Shown: positions 52,799-63,657, numbered from the stretch's first letter. The stretch: 64,000 nucleotides of DNA from Bordetella parapertussis (GCA_945861875.1 CAMAWC010000009.1:1-64000), one strand, 5' to 3'. The notes: generated by a model from the sequence alone, not told the origin. A program made the numbers and translations.

Positions 52799-52801
52799 GG
52801 T

Positions 52802-54130
52802 CTAGGCGGCGTGCTTCACGGGTTCCCGGGCAGGCGTGGAATAGCCGCCGGGCACGCTGACGAGGCAGCGCTTGTTGTCGATGTGGTACTGAAATTCGTC
52901 GCGAAAGTGCTGGATGAAACTCTTCACCGGAAGTGCGGCGGCATCGCCCAGGGCGCAGATGGTGCGCCCGGCAATGTTGTCGGCAACATTGACCAGCAGG
53001 TCAAGGTCCTCCTGCCGCCCCTGCCCGTTTTCGATGCGATGGACCATGCGGTAGAGCCAGCCGGTGCCCTCGCGGCAGGGTGTGCACTGGCCGCAGGACT
53101 CTTCAAAATAAAAGTAACTCAGGCGTTGCAGCGCCTTGACCATGCAGGTGGTCTCGTCCATGACGATGACCGCGCCAGAGCCCAGCATGGAACCGGCCTT
53201 GGCGATCGAGTCATAGTCCATGTCGATCTGCATCATGATGTCCGCCGGCAGGACCGGCATGGACGAGCCCCCGGGAATGCAGGCCTTGAACTTGCGGCCG
53301 CCGCGCATGCCGCCGGCCATCTCGAGAAGTTTGGCGAAAGGCGTGCCGAGCTTGACCTCGTAATTGCCCGGATTGGTGACATGTCCGGAAACGGAAAAAA
53401 TCTTGGTGCCGCCGTTGTTGGGCTTGCCCAGGGCGAGAAAGGCTTCGCCGCCGTTGTTGATTATCCAGGGCACTGCGGCGAAGGTTTCGGTGTTGTTTAT
53501 CGTCGTCGGTTTGCCATACAGGCCGTAGCTGGCGGGAAACGGCGGCTTGAAACGCGGCTGCCCTTTCTTGCCCTCCAGCGATTCGAGCAGCGCGGTCTCT
53601 TCTCCGCAGATATAGGCGCCAAAACCATGATGACCGTATAGCTCGAAGGAAAACTCGCTGCCGAGGATGCCCTTGCCCAGGTAGCCGGCTGCACGCGCCT
53701 CGTCCAGCGCCTCCTCGAAACGCTCGTACTCGACCCAGATCTCGCCATGGATGTAGTTGTATCCGGTGCCGATGCCCATGGCATAAGCCGCGATGATCAT
53801 CCCCTCAATGAGGATGTGCGGGTTGTAGCGGATGATGTCGCGATCCTTGAAGGTGCCCGGCTCGCCCTCGTCCGAGTTGCACACCAGGTACTTGGCGCCG
53901 GGGAACTGCCGCGGCATGAAACTCCACTTCAGCCCGGTCGGGAAGCCGGCGCCGCCGCGGCCGCGCAGAGCGGATTTCTTCACCTCGGCGATGACCGCGT
54001 CCGGCGTAATTTTTTCCGCGATGATCTTGCGCAGCGCCTTATAACCGCCGCGCGACTCATAGTCCTTGAGGCGCCAGTTCGAGCCGTCGAGGCCCGTCAT
54101 GATTACTGCGTCGGGGCCGTATTCAAGCAT
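52802..54130 (-). CDS. nuoF: NADH-quinone oxidoreductase subunit F
   Basis: [51 protein letters not shown]. Confidence 0.98.
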   Translation of the reverse strand: MLEYGPDAVIMTGLDGSNWRLKDYESRGGYKALRKIIAEKITPDAVIAEVKKSALRGRGGAGFPTGLKWSFMPRQFPGAKYLVCNSDEGEPGTFKDRDIIRYNPHILIEGMIIAAYAMGIGTGYNYIHGEIWVEYERFEEALDEARAAGYLGKGILGSEFSFELYGHHGFGAYICGEETALLESLEGKKGQPRFKPPFPASYGLYGKPTTINNTETFAAVPWIINNGGEAFLALGKPNNGGTKIFSVSGHVTNPGNYEVKLGTPFAKLLEMAGGMRGGRKFKACIPGGSSMPVLPADIMMQIDMDYDSIAKAGSMLGSGAVIVMDETTCMVKALQRLSYFYFEESCGQCTPCREGTGWLYRMVHRIENGQGRQEDLDLLVNVADNIAGRTICALGDAAALPVKSFIQHFRDEFQYHIDNKRCLVSVPGGYSTPAREPVKHAA

Positions 54131-54608
54131 TTTTCTTCAGCTCCGCAAGAAGCGCGTCGATTTTTTCGTGCGACATGAAGCTGCACATGCGCTTGTTGTT
54201 CACGAGCAGCACCGGCGAATCGCCGCAGGCGCCCATGCACTCGCCCTCCTTGAGAGTGACCAGGCCGTCCGCGGTTGTCTCGTTGAATCCGATGCCAAGC
54301 TTTTGCCTGAGGTAATCGGCGGCGTCGGCGCCACCGGACAGGGCGCACGGCAGGTTGGTGCACACACTCAGTTTGTGCTTGCCGGCCGGTGAGAGCTTGT
54401 ACATGTTGTAAAAGGTCGCCACTTCGTAGACGGCGATCGGCGGCATGCCGAGCACGCCGGCAACCGCATCCATGAGCTCGGTGGAAAGCCAGCCTTTTTC
54501 GTCCTGCGCGATGGCCAGCGCCGACATCACCGCCGACTGCTTCTGGTCGGCCGGATACTTGGCGACCTCGCGGTCGATTTTTTTCAGGGCATCAGCGGAC
54601 AACATCAT
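54123..54608 (-). CDS. nuoE: NADH-quinone oxidoreductase subunit E
   Basis: [45 protein letters not shown]. Confidence 0.97.
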   Translation of the reverse strand: MMLSADALKKIDREVAKYPADQKQSAVMSALAIAQDEKGWLSTELMDAVAGVLGMPPIAVYEVATFYNMYKLSPAGKHKLSVCTNLPCALSGGADAADYLRQKLGIGFNETTADGLVTLKEGECMGACGDSPVLLVNNKRMCSFMSHEKIDALLAELKKNA

Positions 54609-55858
54609 CGGTCGATGTCCCCGAAAACAATATCCTGGGTGCCGATGATCGCAACCACGTCGGCGAGCATGTGGCCCTTGGCCATTTCATTGAGCGCCGC
54701 AAGGTGGGGGAATCCCGGCGAGCGGATTTTCATTCGGTAAGGCTTGTTTGCGCCGTCGGAGACAAGGTAAATGCCGAATTCGCCCTTGGGATGTTCGACG
54801 GCGGAATAGGCTTCACCGGGCGGCACATGGAAGCCCTCGGTAAAGAGCTTGAAGTGATGGATCAACTCTTCCATGTTCGACTTCATCTCGACGCGCGAAG
54901 GCGGCGCCACCTTGTGGTTGTCGGTGATCACCGGACCGGGATTCTTGCGCAGCCAGTCGACGCACTGGCTGATGATGCGGTTGGACTGGCGCATCTCCTC
55001 GACACGCACCAGATAGCGGTCGTAGCAATCGCCGGTGACCCCGACCGGGATGTCAAAATCGAGCTTGTCATAGACGGCGTAGGGCTGCTTTTTGCGCAGG
55101 TCCCACTCCACGCCTGAACCGCGCAGCATGGCGCCGGTAAAGCCCAGCGCCAGCGCCCGCTCGGGGGTGACCACGCCGATACCGACGGTGCGCTGCTTCC
55201 AGATGCGGTTGTCGGTGAGCAGGGTTTCGTAATCGTCGATGTAGCCGGGGAAACGCCTGGTGAAATCCTCTATGTAATCGAGCAGCGAGCCCTGCCGGTT
55301 CTCGTTCATCGACCCGATGGCTTTTGCGTTGTGGATTTTCGACGCCGTGTATTGCGGCATCACGTCGGGCAGGTCGCGATAGACACCGCCCGGACGGTAG
55401 TAGGCCGCGTGCATGCGCGCGCCGGACACCGCCTCGTAGCAATCCATCAGGTCTTCGCGCTCGCGAAAGCAATAAAGGAAAATCGTCATCGCCCCGATAT
55501 CAAGGCCATGCGCGCCGAGCCAGAGCAGGTGATTGAGCACGCGCGTGATCTCGTCGAACATGACGCGTATGTACTTGGCGCGCTCGGGCACTTCGATGTC
55601 GAGCAGCTTCTCAATCGCCAGGCAATAGGCATGCTCGTTGCACATCATCGACATGTAGTCGAGCCGGTCCATATAGGGCAGCGACTGGATGAAGGTCTTG
55701 TGCTCGGCGAGCTTTTCAGTGGCGCGGTGCAACAGGCCGATGTGCGGATCGGCGCGTTCGACCACTTCCCCATCCAGTTCCAGCACCAGGCGCAACACCC
55801 CGTGCGCCGCCGGATGTTGTGGGCCAAAATTCAAGGTGTAGTTGCGGATTTCAGCCAT
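54605..55858 (-). CDS. nuoD: NADH-quinone oxidoreductase subunit D
   Basis: [52 protein letters not shown]. Confidence 0.98.
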   Translation of the reverse strand: MAEIRNYTLNFGPQHPAAHGVLRLVLELDGEVVERADPHIGLLHRATEKLAEHKTFIQSLPYMDRLDYMSMMCNEHAYCLAIEKLLDIEVPERAKYIRVMFDEITRVLNHLLWLGAHGLDIGAMTIFLYCFREREDLMDCYEAVSGARMHAAYYRPGGVYRDLPDVMPQYTASKIHNAKAIGSMNENRQGSLLDYIEDFTRRFPGYIDDYETLLTDNRIWKQRTVGIGVVTPERALALGFTGAMLRGSGVEWDLRKKQPYAVYDKLDFDIPVGVTGDCYDRYLVRVEEMRQSNRIISQCVDWLRKNPGPVITDNHKVAPPSRVEMKSNMEELIHHFKLFTEGFHVPPGEAYSAVEHPKGEFGIYLVSDGANKPYRMKIRSPGFPHLAALNEMAKGHMLADVVAIIGTQDIVFGDIDR

Positions 55859-55982
55859 GAGTTCCTCTGCCGCCTGCATCTTGAATTTCGGCGCAGGCTA
55901 ACTTGCGCGCAGCGCAAGTTAAGACCGGCTCCGCCGGGCGGCCGCAGCCAAAATTGAGCGTGTAGTTGCGAATCTCAGCCAT
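55851..55982 (-). other. 43-codon leader ORF beginning with a duplicate of the nuoD start ([12 protein letters not shown]...), overlapping the nuoD start codon
   Basis: ATG at 55982, translation [43 protein letters not shown], stop TGA at 55853-55851 inside nuoD codons 2-3. 36-bp copies: 55947-55982 and 55823-55858. Confidence 0.6.
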
Positions 55983-55984
55983 GG

Positions 55985-56629
55985 TCAGCGCTTGCCGCCG
56001 AGTTCGCCGTACTGTTCTTCGCGGATAACCCGCGGGGTGATTTCGCGCGGCTCAATGCTGACCGGCTGGTAAATGACGCGCTTTTGCTCCGGGTCGTAGC
56101 GCATCTCGACGTTGCCGGAGAGCGGAAAGTCCTTGCGAAACGGATGGCCGATAAAACCATAGTCGGTAAGGATGCGGCGCAGATCGTTGTGGCCGTTGAA
56201 CATCAGTCCAAACAAGTCAAATGCCTCGCGCTCGTACCAGTCCGCATTCGGCCAGACGCCGGTGAGGGAATCAAGCACGGGAAATTCGTTTTCAACGGCA
56301 AACACGCGCAGACGCAAGCGCCAGTTTTTTTCCACCGACAGCAGGTGCGATACGGCGGCAAAACGCATGCCCCCGCGCCGGCTGGCGCCGCTTTCGTTGT
56401 CGTCGCCGCTTTCGTCTCCGTCACCATAGGTGGAGTAATCGACTCCGCAAAGGTCGGTCAGCTGCTCGAAGCGCAGGTCGGGATGATCGCGCATCAGCAG
56501 TGCAACCGCGGCATAGTCGGCCGCCGCAACCTCGACAGTCACTTCTCCCAGCGCCTCGACCAGGCTTGCTACACGCCCCCCGAGGGCGGTGGTGACCGCG
56601 GCATGCAGCCTGGTGAGTTTTTCGGTCAT
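55985..56629 (-). CDS. nuoC: NADH-quinone oxidoreductase subunit C
   Basis: [47 protein letters not shown]; start at [12 protein letters not shown]. Confidence 0.96.
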   Translation of the reverse strand: MTEKLTRLHAAVTTALGGRVASLVEALGEVTVEVAAADYAAVALLMRDHPDLRFEQLTDLCGVDYSTYGDGDESGDDNESGASRRGGMRFAAVSHLLSVEKNWRLRLRVFAVENEFPVLDSLTGVWPNADWYEREAFDLFGLMFNGHNDLRRILTDYGFIGHPFRKDFPLSGNVEMRYDPEQKRVIYQPVSIEPREITPRVIREEQYGELGGKR

Positions 56630-56630
56630 G

Positions 56631-57113
56631 TCAGCGGGCGATGGTGTTGGTGCGCTTGATCTTGTTCTGCAACTGCACGATGCCGTAGAGCAGCGCCTCC
56701 GCGGTGGGCGGGCAGCCGGGCACGTAGACATCGACCGGCACAATGCGGTCGCAGCCGCGAACAACGGAATACGAATAGTGGTAATAGCCGCCGCCGTTGG
56801 CGCAGGACCCCATCGATATGACCCAGCGCGGCTCGGCCATCTGGTCATAGACCTTGCGCAGCGCGGGCGCCATTTTGTTGCACAGGGTTCCGGCGACAAT
56901 CATCACGTCGGACTGGCGCGGGCTGGGGCGAAAGACGATGCCGAAACGGTCCAGGTCGTAGCGCGCCGCGCCGGCCTGCATCATTTCCACCGCGCAGCAG
57001 GCGAGGCCGAAGGTCATCGGCCAGAGCGATCCGGTGCGCGTCCAGTTGATGACCGTATCGATGGAGGTGGTGACAAACCCCTGCTGGGTCAAGCCCTGCT
57101 CATTGGCGCCCAT
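56631..57113 (-). CDS. nuoB: NADH-quinone oxidoreductase subunit B
   Basis: [57 protein letters not shown]. Confidence 0.98.
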   Translation of the reverse strand: MGANEQGLTQQGFVTTSIDTVINWTRTGSLWPMTFGLACCAVEMMQAGAARYDLDRFGIVFRPSPRQSDVMIVAGTLCNKMAPALRKVYDQMAEPRWVISMGSCANGGGYYHYSYSVVRGCDRIVPVDVYVPGCPPTAEALLYGIVQLQNKIKRTNTIAR

Positions 57114-57149
57114 ATGTCGCTCCCGTCATTGCCACCCGTCCGTAAGACG

Positions 57150-57518
57150 CTATTCCCAATCCAGCGCCCCCTTCATCCATTCGTAGATAAAGCCGACGAC
57201 CAGAATGCCAAGGAAAAGCATCATGGACAGAAAGCCGAACAGTCCTATCTCGTTGAGCGCCACCGCCCAGGGAAAAAGAAAGGCGATTTCAAGGTCGAAC
57301 AGGATAAAGAGAATTGCGACGAGGTAGTAGCGGACGTCGAATCGCATGCGCGCGTCTTCGAATGCCTCGAAGCCGCACTCGTAGGGAGACAGCTTCTCGC
57401 TGTCGGGCCGGTTCACCCCGACCAGGGTGCTGACCACCCAGCCGGACACCATGGGCGCCGCGCCGGCGGCTATCGCGACGAAAATGAACAGCAGGATCGG
57501 AAAGTAGTTTTCCAGCAT
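57150..57518 (-). CDS. nuoA: NADH-quinone oxidoreductase subunit A
   Basis: [43 protein letters not shown]. Confidence 0.98.
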   Translation of the reverse strand: MLENYFPILLFIFVAIAAGAAPMVSGWVVSTLVGVNRPDSEKLSPYECGFEAFEDARMRFDVRYYLVAILFILFDLEIAFLFPWAVALNEIGLFGFLSMMLFLGILVVGFIYEWMKGALDWE

Positions 57519-57611
57519 CTTTTGCCCGAATCTTCCGGCGGCACCTCATCGCGCCCCGGTGTTCAATCATCTCCTACCGCTACCCGGGAAACAACCCCCG
57601 GCCTTTTAATA

Positions 57612-57698
57612 TGGTGCCGACGAAGGGACTCGAACCCCCACAGCCTTTCGGCCACCAGCCCCTCAAGCTGGCGTGTCTACCAATTTCACCACGTCGGC
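57612..57698 (-). tRNA. tRNA-Leu, anticodon GAG, CCA encoded
   Basis: Reverse complement GCCGACGTGGTGAAATTGGTAGACACGCCAGCTTGAGGGGCTGGTGGCCGAAAGGCTGTGGGGGTTCGAGTCCCTTCGTCGGCACCA; paired acceptor GCCGACG/CGTCGGC, long variable arm, GGTTCGAGTCC T-arm. Confidence 0.97.
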
Positions 57699-57707
57699 TT
57701 GTTGTTA

Positions 57708-58079
57708 TTACTTTGGCACCTCGTTCGCCTTGCTCCCCGCGTCACCGGCCTTGCCAGGCTCTGCACCCGGAATCGCGCCGCCAGGAACAGCTGCCGGCGG
57801 GACCGTCACGCCCTGCATTATGCTGCCGCCGGTCTTGGGCTTGTGGGTCGCAAGATAGGCCAGCCCCAGGCTGGTCGAAAAAAATATGACCGCGAGTATA
57901 GCGGTAGCGCGGGAGAGGAAGTTGGCCGACCCGGTCGCGCCGAATACACTTCCGGAGGCCCCGCTGCCGAACGCGGCGCCGACATCGGCGCCCTTGCCAT
58001 GCTGCAGCAGCACCAGGCCGATAATGCCCAGCGCGACCACCACGTGAACCACCAGAACCAGTGTCAAAAAAATATTCAT
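57708..58079 (-). CDS. secG: Preprotein translocase subunit SecG
   Basis: [67 protein letters not shown]. Confidence 0.96.
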   Translation of the reverse strand: MNIFLTLVLVVHVVVALGIIGLVLLQHGKGADVGAAFGSGASGSVFGATGSANFLSRATAILAVIFFSTSLGLAYLATHKPKTGGSIMQGVTVPPAAVPGGAIPGAEPGKAGDAGSKANEVPK

Positions 58080-58193
58080 GCTTAGAGTCCGTTTCAAAAT
58101 GAGGGGATACCTCCCCTCATGCTCCCCTGAGTCAGCCGGTTGCAAAATTCATTCTGCAACCGATTCTTACTACGTCCGACTACTGTCCAAGAT

Positions 58194-58946
58194 TCAATCC
58201 GCCGCGGCGCGGCAGATAGCCAAAAATTCCCCGGCGATCAACGATGCCCCGCCGACCAGCCCGCCATCCACGTCCGGTTGCGCGAGCAACTCGGCGGCAT
58301 TGCCTGCCTTCATGCTGCCGCCGTAAAGGATCTGCATCCTTTGAGCGTCCCTGTCACGCGCCAGCACCAGGCTGCGGATGTAGGCGTGCACGCCTTGCGC
58401 CAACTCCGGGCTCGCGGTCCGGCCCGTACCTATGGCCCATACCGGCTCGTATGCAACAACCGCCTGTGCAACCGCCGCGGCACCGACACGGTCCATTACC
58501 GCCGAAAGTTGCCGCGCCACCACCTGCTGCGTAACACCCGCCTCGCGCTCCCGCAGGGTCTCACCCACACACAATACCGGGATCATCCCCGCCTGCTTCA
58601 GTGCCGCGAATTTTCCCGCAACCTGCTCATCCGTTTCGCCATACAGCGCACGCCGCTCGGAATGGCCGACAATGACATATCGGCAGCCAAAATCCGCAAG
58701 CATGCCGGCGGAAACCTCGCCGGTAAAAGCACCGCCAGGATGTTCACTGACGTTCTGCGCCCCCCACACCATGCCAGAGCCGGCCAACTCGTCTTTGATC
58801 TGCGACAAATAGGGGAAAGGCGCAAAAACCGCCACATCCGTCCTGTCGTTGACCAGATTCGCCGTCTTGAGCACCCCAAGCAGCTCTCGGTTGCCCGCCA
58901 GGCTGCCGTGCATTTTCCAGTTTCCAGCGAGTAGGCGCTTGCGCAT
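58194..58946 (-). CDS. tpiA: Triosephosphate isomerase
   Basis: RKRLLAGNWKMHGSLAGN, YVIVGHSERRALYGET, VVAYEPVWAIGTGRTASPE. Confidence 0.97.
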   Translation of the reverse strand: MRKRLLAGNWKMHGSLAGNRELLGVLKTANLVNDRTDVAVFAPFPYLSQIKDELAGSGMVWGAQNVSEHPGGAFTGEVSAGMLADFGCRYVIVGHSERRALYGETDEQVAGKFAALKQAGMIPVLCVGETLREREAGVTQQVVARQLSAVMDRVGAAAVAQAVVAYEPVWAIGTGRTASPELAQGVHAYIRSLVLARDRDAQRMQILYGGSMKAGNAAELLAQPDVDGGLVGGASLIAGEFLAICRAAAD

Positions 58947-59160
58947 TAACGTGCTTTTGACACAAAGGTACGGGATTAACCACCAAAACCCGTGAATTTT
59001 ACCGTTCAGCGCCTACCCGGTCAATGAAAAGGATTGGCTAAAAACAGGGGCTTACCTCAACCCGGCAGACCATTCGGCAAAAGATCGGGCGATCCGCCCC
59101 CTTGGCCTGCACTCTCGAAGTCGTCTATGGGCGTTACGCGTTCCGCGGCGGCGACCGCCA

Positions 59161-59619
59161 TCACCCCTGCCCTTTTTGCCCTACCGTTTGCAACCAGAAG
59201 GTCACCGGCCCGTCGTTGACGAGGTGAACCTTCATATCTGCGCCAAACCGGCCGGCGGCGACTGTCGCGTGCGACGCTCGCGCCCGCGCAAGCAGGTACT
59301 CAAACAACCCGCGCGCAAGATCAGGCGGCGCCGAAGTGGAGAACCCGGGGCGCGTCCCGCTGCGCGTATCGGCGGCAAGCGTGAATTGCGGCACCAGCAG
59401 CAATCCGCCCTCGATGTCGCGCAGCGACCGGTTCATTTTCCCCGCCGCATCGGGGAAAACACGATAAGTGAGCAGGCGTTCGAGCAGGCGATCGGCGGCT
59501 GCCTCGTCATCGTCCCGCTCGGCGCAGACCAGCACGGCGAGTCCGGCGCCGATGGCGCCGGTCACCTCGCCGCCGACCTCAACCCGCGCCTCGCTTACCC
59601 GCTGCAGCAATCCGATCAT
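59161..59619 (-). CDS. dtd: D-aminoacyl-tRNA deacylase
   Basis: [66 protein letters not shown]. Confidence 0.96.
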   Translation of the reverse strand: MIGLLQRVSEARVEVGGEVTGAIGAGLAVLVCAERDDDEAAADRLLERLLTYRVFPDAAGKMNRSLRDIEGGLLLVPQFTLAADTRSGTRPGFSTSAPPDLARGLFEYLLARARASHATVAAGRFGADMKVHLVNDGPVTFWLQTVGQKGQG

Positions 59620-59671
59620 GATGGCCTGAGTCTAGGTGCGCTTATCCGGCCCGTCAAACCGGCACAAATGA

Positions 59672-59695
59672 AAACGGCCGCAATTGCGGCCGTTT
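59672..59695 (-). terminator. Palindromic terminator-like hairpin AAACGGCCGCAATTGCGGCCGTTT downstream of pstB
   Basis: Perfect 12-bp self-complementary palindrome in the pstB-dtd gap. Confidence 0.7.
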
Positions 59696-59714
59696 CATCT
59701 GCGAGGAAACAGAA

Positions 59715-60509
59715 TCAGCCGAAACGGCCGGTGATGTAATCCTCTGTTTCCTTTTTTTTCGGCTTGATGAAGATGGTATCGGTAACGTCGAACTCTATCA
59801 ATTCACCGAGGTACATGTAAGCCGTGTAATCGGATACGCGGGCGGCCTGTTGCATGTTGTGGGTGACGATCAAAATGGTAACCTTATTCTTAAGGTCGGA
59901 AATCAGCTCTTCAATTGCACCGGTGGCGATAGGATCAAGCGCCGAAGTAGGCTCGTCAAAGAGAATGATCTCCGGATCCGTTGCCAAAGCGCGCGCAATG
60001 CACAAGCGCTGCTGCTGCCCTCCGGACAAATTGAATGCAAGGTCCCCCTGCCTGTCCTTGACTTCATCCCATATAGCAGCACCCCGCATTGCCTGCTCGA
60101 CCTTTTCCTGGAGCGTGCGGCGGTTGTTCTCCCCTCTTACGCGCAAGCCGTAGGCGACGTTCTCGAAAATCGACTTGGGAAAGGGGTTTGGCTTCTGGAA
60201 GACCATGCTGATGCGCATGCGTACCTCAATCGGGTCGACGTCCCCCCCCAGCAGATTGGTGTTGTCCGGGTACAACCTGATATCGCCCTCATAGCGATTG
60301 CCCGGATACAGGTCATGCATGCGGTTAAAGCAGCGCAGGAAAGTCGATTTGCCGCATCCCGAGGGCCCGATCAGTGCGGTGACCTTTTTTTCGTGCACGG
60401 ACATGTTGAGGTTTCTCAGTGCTTGAAAAGCACCGTAGAAAAAATTGAGGTTTTTCACCTCGGCCTTAGTGACCAAACCGGTATCCGGAGTATTCAGAAC
60501 GGCATTCAC
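59715..60509 (-). CDS. pstB: Phosphate ABC transporter ATP-binding protein PstB
   Basis: [70 protein letters not shown]. Confidence 0.98.
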   Translation of the reverse strand: MNAVLNTPDTGLVTKAEVKNLNFFYGAFQALRNLNMSVHEKKVTALIGPSGCGKSTFLRCFNRMHDLYPGNRYEGDIRLYPDNTNLLGGDVDPIEVRMRISMVFQKPNPFPKSIFENVAYGLRVRGENNRRTLQEKVEQAMRGAAIWDEVKDRQGDLAFNLSGGQQQRLCIARALATDPEIILFDEPTSALDPIATGAIEELISDLKNKVTILIVTHNMQQAARVSDYTAYMYLGELIEFDVTDTIFIKPKKKETEDYITGRFG

Positions 60510-60527
60510 GATAGTGTCCTTATTTGA

Positions 60528-61472
60528 TTACCACTTGATATTCCTGCGCAACCGATAGCGCAGGAATATCGCCAAACCGTTCATTGTGAGAGTCATGAGC
60601 ACAAGCACAAACCCGGCGGCCGCAGCGTTGGCCTGGAAAGCCGCTTCCGGACGGGACGTCCAGTTGAACATCTGAATGGGCATGACGGTAAAAGGTGACA
60701 TGATCCAGGCGAACGGATTCCCGTCCAGAGGACTTGGCGGTAGGAAGGCAATAAAGGTCAGCGCGCCGATGGTGATAATCGGGGCGGTTTCGCCGATCGC
60801 CCGTGACATGCCAATAATGACCCCGGTCAGGATACCCGCTGAGGAATAAGGCAGGATGTGATCCTTGACCGTTTGCCACTGTGTCGCACCACAGGCGTAG
60901 GACCCTTCTCGGATATGCTGCGGAATGGAACGAATCGCCTCGCGGGTGGCGACAATTATCACCGGAAGAATCAGCAATGCCAGGGTGAGGCCGGCCGACA
61001 AAATGCTCTGGCCGAGCCCGAACTGATAGACAAACAATCCGAGTGCAAGCAAGCCGTAGACTATCGAGGGCACACCTGCCAGGTTGGTGATATTGATCTC
61101 GATGAGGTCGGTAACCCAGTTCTTGCGGGCGTACTCCTCCAGGTACACGCCAGCGCCAACACCCAAGGGAACCGCAACCATTGCTGTAACCAGCATGACG
61201 AGCGTGGAACCCACCCAGGCCGAGAGGATGCCGGCCTCCCCAGCCCGCCTGGACGGAAAATTGGTAAAAAATCCCCAATCCAGCCTGCCGACGCCATTGG
61301 TAGCCATTTGTAAAAACAAAGCGACAAACGAAAGCACGCCGATCATCAAACAGACCATCCCGATAAGCCCGAAGATGATGTCCCAGCGCTTGTGCTCGGC
61401 GATAATTTTGCGGATATTCAGGAGATACTCGGTCTCCTGCTCGGCCGTACGCGCCTTGGTGATCTCGCTCAT
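60528..61472 (-). CDS. pstA: Phosphate ABC transporter permease PstA
   Basis: GVGAGVYLEEYARKNWVTDLIEINITNLAGVPSIVYGLLALG; IRSIPQHIREGSYACGATQWQTV. Confidence 0.97.
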   Translation of the reverse strand: MSEITKARTAEQETEYLLNIRKIIAEHKRWDIIFGLIGMVCLMIGVLSFVALFLQMATNGVGRLDWGFFTNFPSRRAGEAGILSAWVGSTLVMLVTAMVAVPLGVGAGVYLEEYARKNWVTDLIEINITNLAGVPSIVYGLLALGLFVYQFGLGQSILSAGLTLALLILPVIIVATREAIRSIPQHIREGSYACGATQWQTVKDHILPYSSAGILTGVIIGMSRAIGETAPIITIGALTFIAFLPPSPLDGNPFAWIMSPFTVMPIQMFNWTSRPEAAFQANAAAAGFVLVLMTLTMNGLAIFLRYRLRRNIKW

Positions 61473-62443
61473 CAGTACCTCTCCCGGTAGCGACGGCGCA
61501 ATACGTGTCCGGCGATGTTGAAGAACAGCGTCATCAGCATGAGAGTCAAACCGGCGGCAAATATGGTCTGGTATCCAACGCTTCCGTGAGGCAGGTCACC
61601 GAGAGCCACCTGCACGATATACGAGGTGATGGTGGCCGCCGGTTCGGCCGGATTGAAAGTCAGATTCGGCTGCATGCCGGCCGCGACGGCGAGGATCATG
61701 GTTTCACCCACCGCGCGTGAGATGCCCAGGATGTAAGCCGAAGCGAGCCCCGAAAAGGCTGAGGGCACCACGACCCTGACGGCGGTCTGGAAGCGGGTCG
61801 CGCCCATCGCATACGAGCCTTCACGAATGCTCATAGGCACCGCGCGCATCGCGTCCTCGCTGATCGAACTGATATAGGGCACGATCATGATGCCCATTAC
61901 GATACCTGCGGACAAGAGATTGAACCCCGGCAAGCCGGGAAAAAACCACTGCAGAATCGGCGTGACAAACAGCAGCGCAAAGTACCCGTAAATAATCGTC
62001 GGCACCCCGCCCAACAGTTCGAGAAAGGGTTTGGCTATCTCGCGCACGCTGAAGGGCGCAAATTCCGAAAGGTAGATGGCGATTGTGGTACCCAGCGGAA
62101 TCGCGATCAGAAGGGCCACCGCCGAACTGGTCAGCGTGCCCGATAGCAGCACCATGATGCCGAAATGCGCATCATCGAACAGCGGAGTCCACTGCGTATC
62201 GGTGAGAAAGTCGATTATTGAAACACTTTGAAAAAACAACACCGACTCTTTGACCAGGATGTAGACGATACCCGCAGTGGTAACGACCGACACAAAAGCG
62301 GCGAGAAACAGCATTATCTCGATTGCTTTTTCCTTGAAACGACGGGAACGGCGCTGGGCTAGCCTAGCGCTGGTGCTTCCTGTGGCGGCTGTCATGAGTG
62401 ATCCGGGAGTGGATACGTTTCCGCTGGAAGCTACTGCGGACAT
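61472..62443 (-). CDS. pstC: Phosphate ABC transporter permease PstC
   Basis: PFSVREIAKPFLELLGGVPTIIYGYFALLFVTP; AVPMSIREGSYAMGATRFQTAVRVVVPSAFSGLASAYILGISRAVGETM. Confidence 0.97.
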   Translation of the reverse strand: MSAVASSGNVSTPGSLMTAATGSTSARLAQRRSRRFKEKAIEIMLFLAAFVSVVTTAGIVYILVKESVLFFQSVSIIDFLTDTQWTPLFDDAHFGIMVLLSGTLTSSAVALLIAIPLGTTIAIYLSEFAPFSVREIAKPFLELLGGVPTIIYGYFALLFVTPILQWFFPGLPGFNLLSAGIVMGIMIVPYISSISEDAMRAVPMSIREGSYAMGATRFQTAVRVVVPSAFSGLASAYILGISRAVGETMILAVAAGMQPNLTFNPAEPAATITSYIVQVALGDLPHGSVGYQTIFAAGLTLMLMTLFFNIAGHVLRRRYRERY

Positions 62444-62491
62444 GCGTTATCTCCGTCAATTATCTCAAAAGCTGGCAAGAAGGCCATGCAA

Positions 62492-62522
62492 TGCCCGGCG
62501 GCCGTCTTCTGCGCGCCGGGCA
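62492..62522. promoter_or_regulatory. Intercistronic hairpin between pstS and pstC: TGCCCGGCG-N13-CGCCGGGCA
   Basis: Perfect 9-bp GC-rich stem immediately downstream of the pstS stop (62533). Confidence 0.6.
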
Positions 62523-62532
62523 GGCGTGGCAT

Positions 62533-63537
62533 TTACAGCTTGCCTTCGCGTTTCATCAGTTCCTCGATGGTCACCCCGACCTCGGCGATGCCACCGAACT
62601 TGGTGCCCTTTTTCATTTTTTCGACATGCTCCCAACCCAGCTTGTAGGCCAGCGTAGGCAACGGCACGTACTTCACCTCTTTTGAAAGCTTCTCGCCGTG
62701 CTTCATGTAGTAATCAACGAACTCCTTGACCTCGGGCTTGGCCAGAGACTTGGTGTTGACGTAGATGAAAATCGGCCGCGCAAGCGGTTGGTAAGTGCCT
62801 TTGAGCACGTTTTCCATGGACGGCTCAACCGCGGGTTTGCCGGCCTTTTCGACGATCGGCACCGACCTCAGCTTGTCCTTGTTTTCGACGTAGTAGGCAA
62901 AACCGAAATAGCCTAGCGCATTCACGTCGCGCGCAACGCCCTGCACCAGTACGTTGTCGTCTTCCGAAGCGGTGAAATCACCACGGCTGGACTTGGCTTT
63001 GCCGACAATGGCTTCGGTAAAGTAGTCAAAGGTACCCGAATCAGCGCCGGCGCCGAACAACTTCATCGGAGCATCCGGCCAGGCCGGGTTGACCTGGTTC
63101 CACTTGGTGATCTTGCCCTGGGCAGCAGGCTCCCACATTTTTTTCAACTCTTCAACGCTGATGCTTTTCAGGAAGGTATTTTTCGGATTGATCACCACGG
63201 TCAGGGCGTCAAAGGCGACCGGCAATTCGATATATTCGATATTGGCCGTTTTGCAGTCGGCCATTTCCTGCTTGAGTATCGGCCGGGAGGCGTTGGAAAT
63301 GTCGGTCTCGCCGCGACAGAATTTCTTGAATCCACCGCCTGTTCCGGAAATGCCGACGGTAACTTTAACGGCGCCTTTTTTGAATTTCTGAAAATCCTCT
63401 GCGACCGCTTCGGTCACCGGGAATACGGTGCTGGAGCCGTCGATTTTTACAATCTGCTGTGCTTGCGCCGCGATTGGCGCGGCGACAAAACCAGCGGCCA
63501 TGGCGACGGACAGCAAAGTGCGATTGAACTTGAACAT
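62533..63537 (-). CDS. pstS: Phosphate ABC transporter substrate-binding protein PstS
   Basis: QQIVKIDGSSTVFPVTEAVAEDFQKF, VTVGISGTGGGFKKFCRGETDISNASRPI, FGAGADSGTFDYFTEAIVG. Confidence 0.97.
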   Translation of the reverse strand: MFKFNRTLLSVAMAAGFVAAPIAAQAQQIVKIDGSSTVFPVTEAVAEDFQKFKKGAVKVTVGISGTGGGFKKFCRGETDISNASRPILKQEMADCKTANIEYIELPVAFDALTVVINPKNTFLKSISVEELKKMWEPAAQGKITKWNQVNPAWPDAPMKLFGAGADSGTFDYFTEAIVGKAKSSRGDFTASEDDNVLVQGVARDVNALGYFGFAYYVENKDKLRSVPIVEKAGKPAVEPSMENVLKGTYQPLARPIFIYVNTKSLAKPEVKEFVDYYMKHGEKLSKEVKYVPLPTLAYKLGWEHVEKMKKGTKFGGIAEVGVTIEELMKREGKL

Positions 63538-63592
63538 TTAGAACTCCTTGTCTGGACAGTTTTCAAAACCAGCCTGAAGTCTATTGCTCATT

Positions 63593-63610
63593 TGTTACAT
63601 CAGCGTGACA
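63593..63610 (-). promoter_or_regulatory. Pho box-like site upstream of pstS: TGTCA-CGCTGA-TGTAA
   Basis: Two 5-mers with 6-nt spacer as in the CTGTCATAWAWCTGTCAY consensus (one mismatch in the repeats); TAGACT -10-like hexamer 10 nt downstream of TGTAAC; about 56 bp from pstS ATG. Confidence 0.65.
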
Positions 63611-63657
63611 CGCGGGGACTTTCAGGAACCCCTGCCATTGCAATTTAATACATTAAA

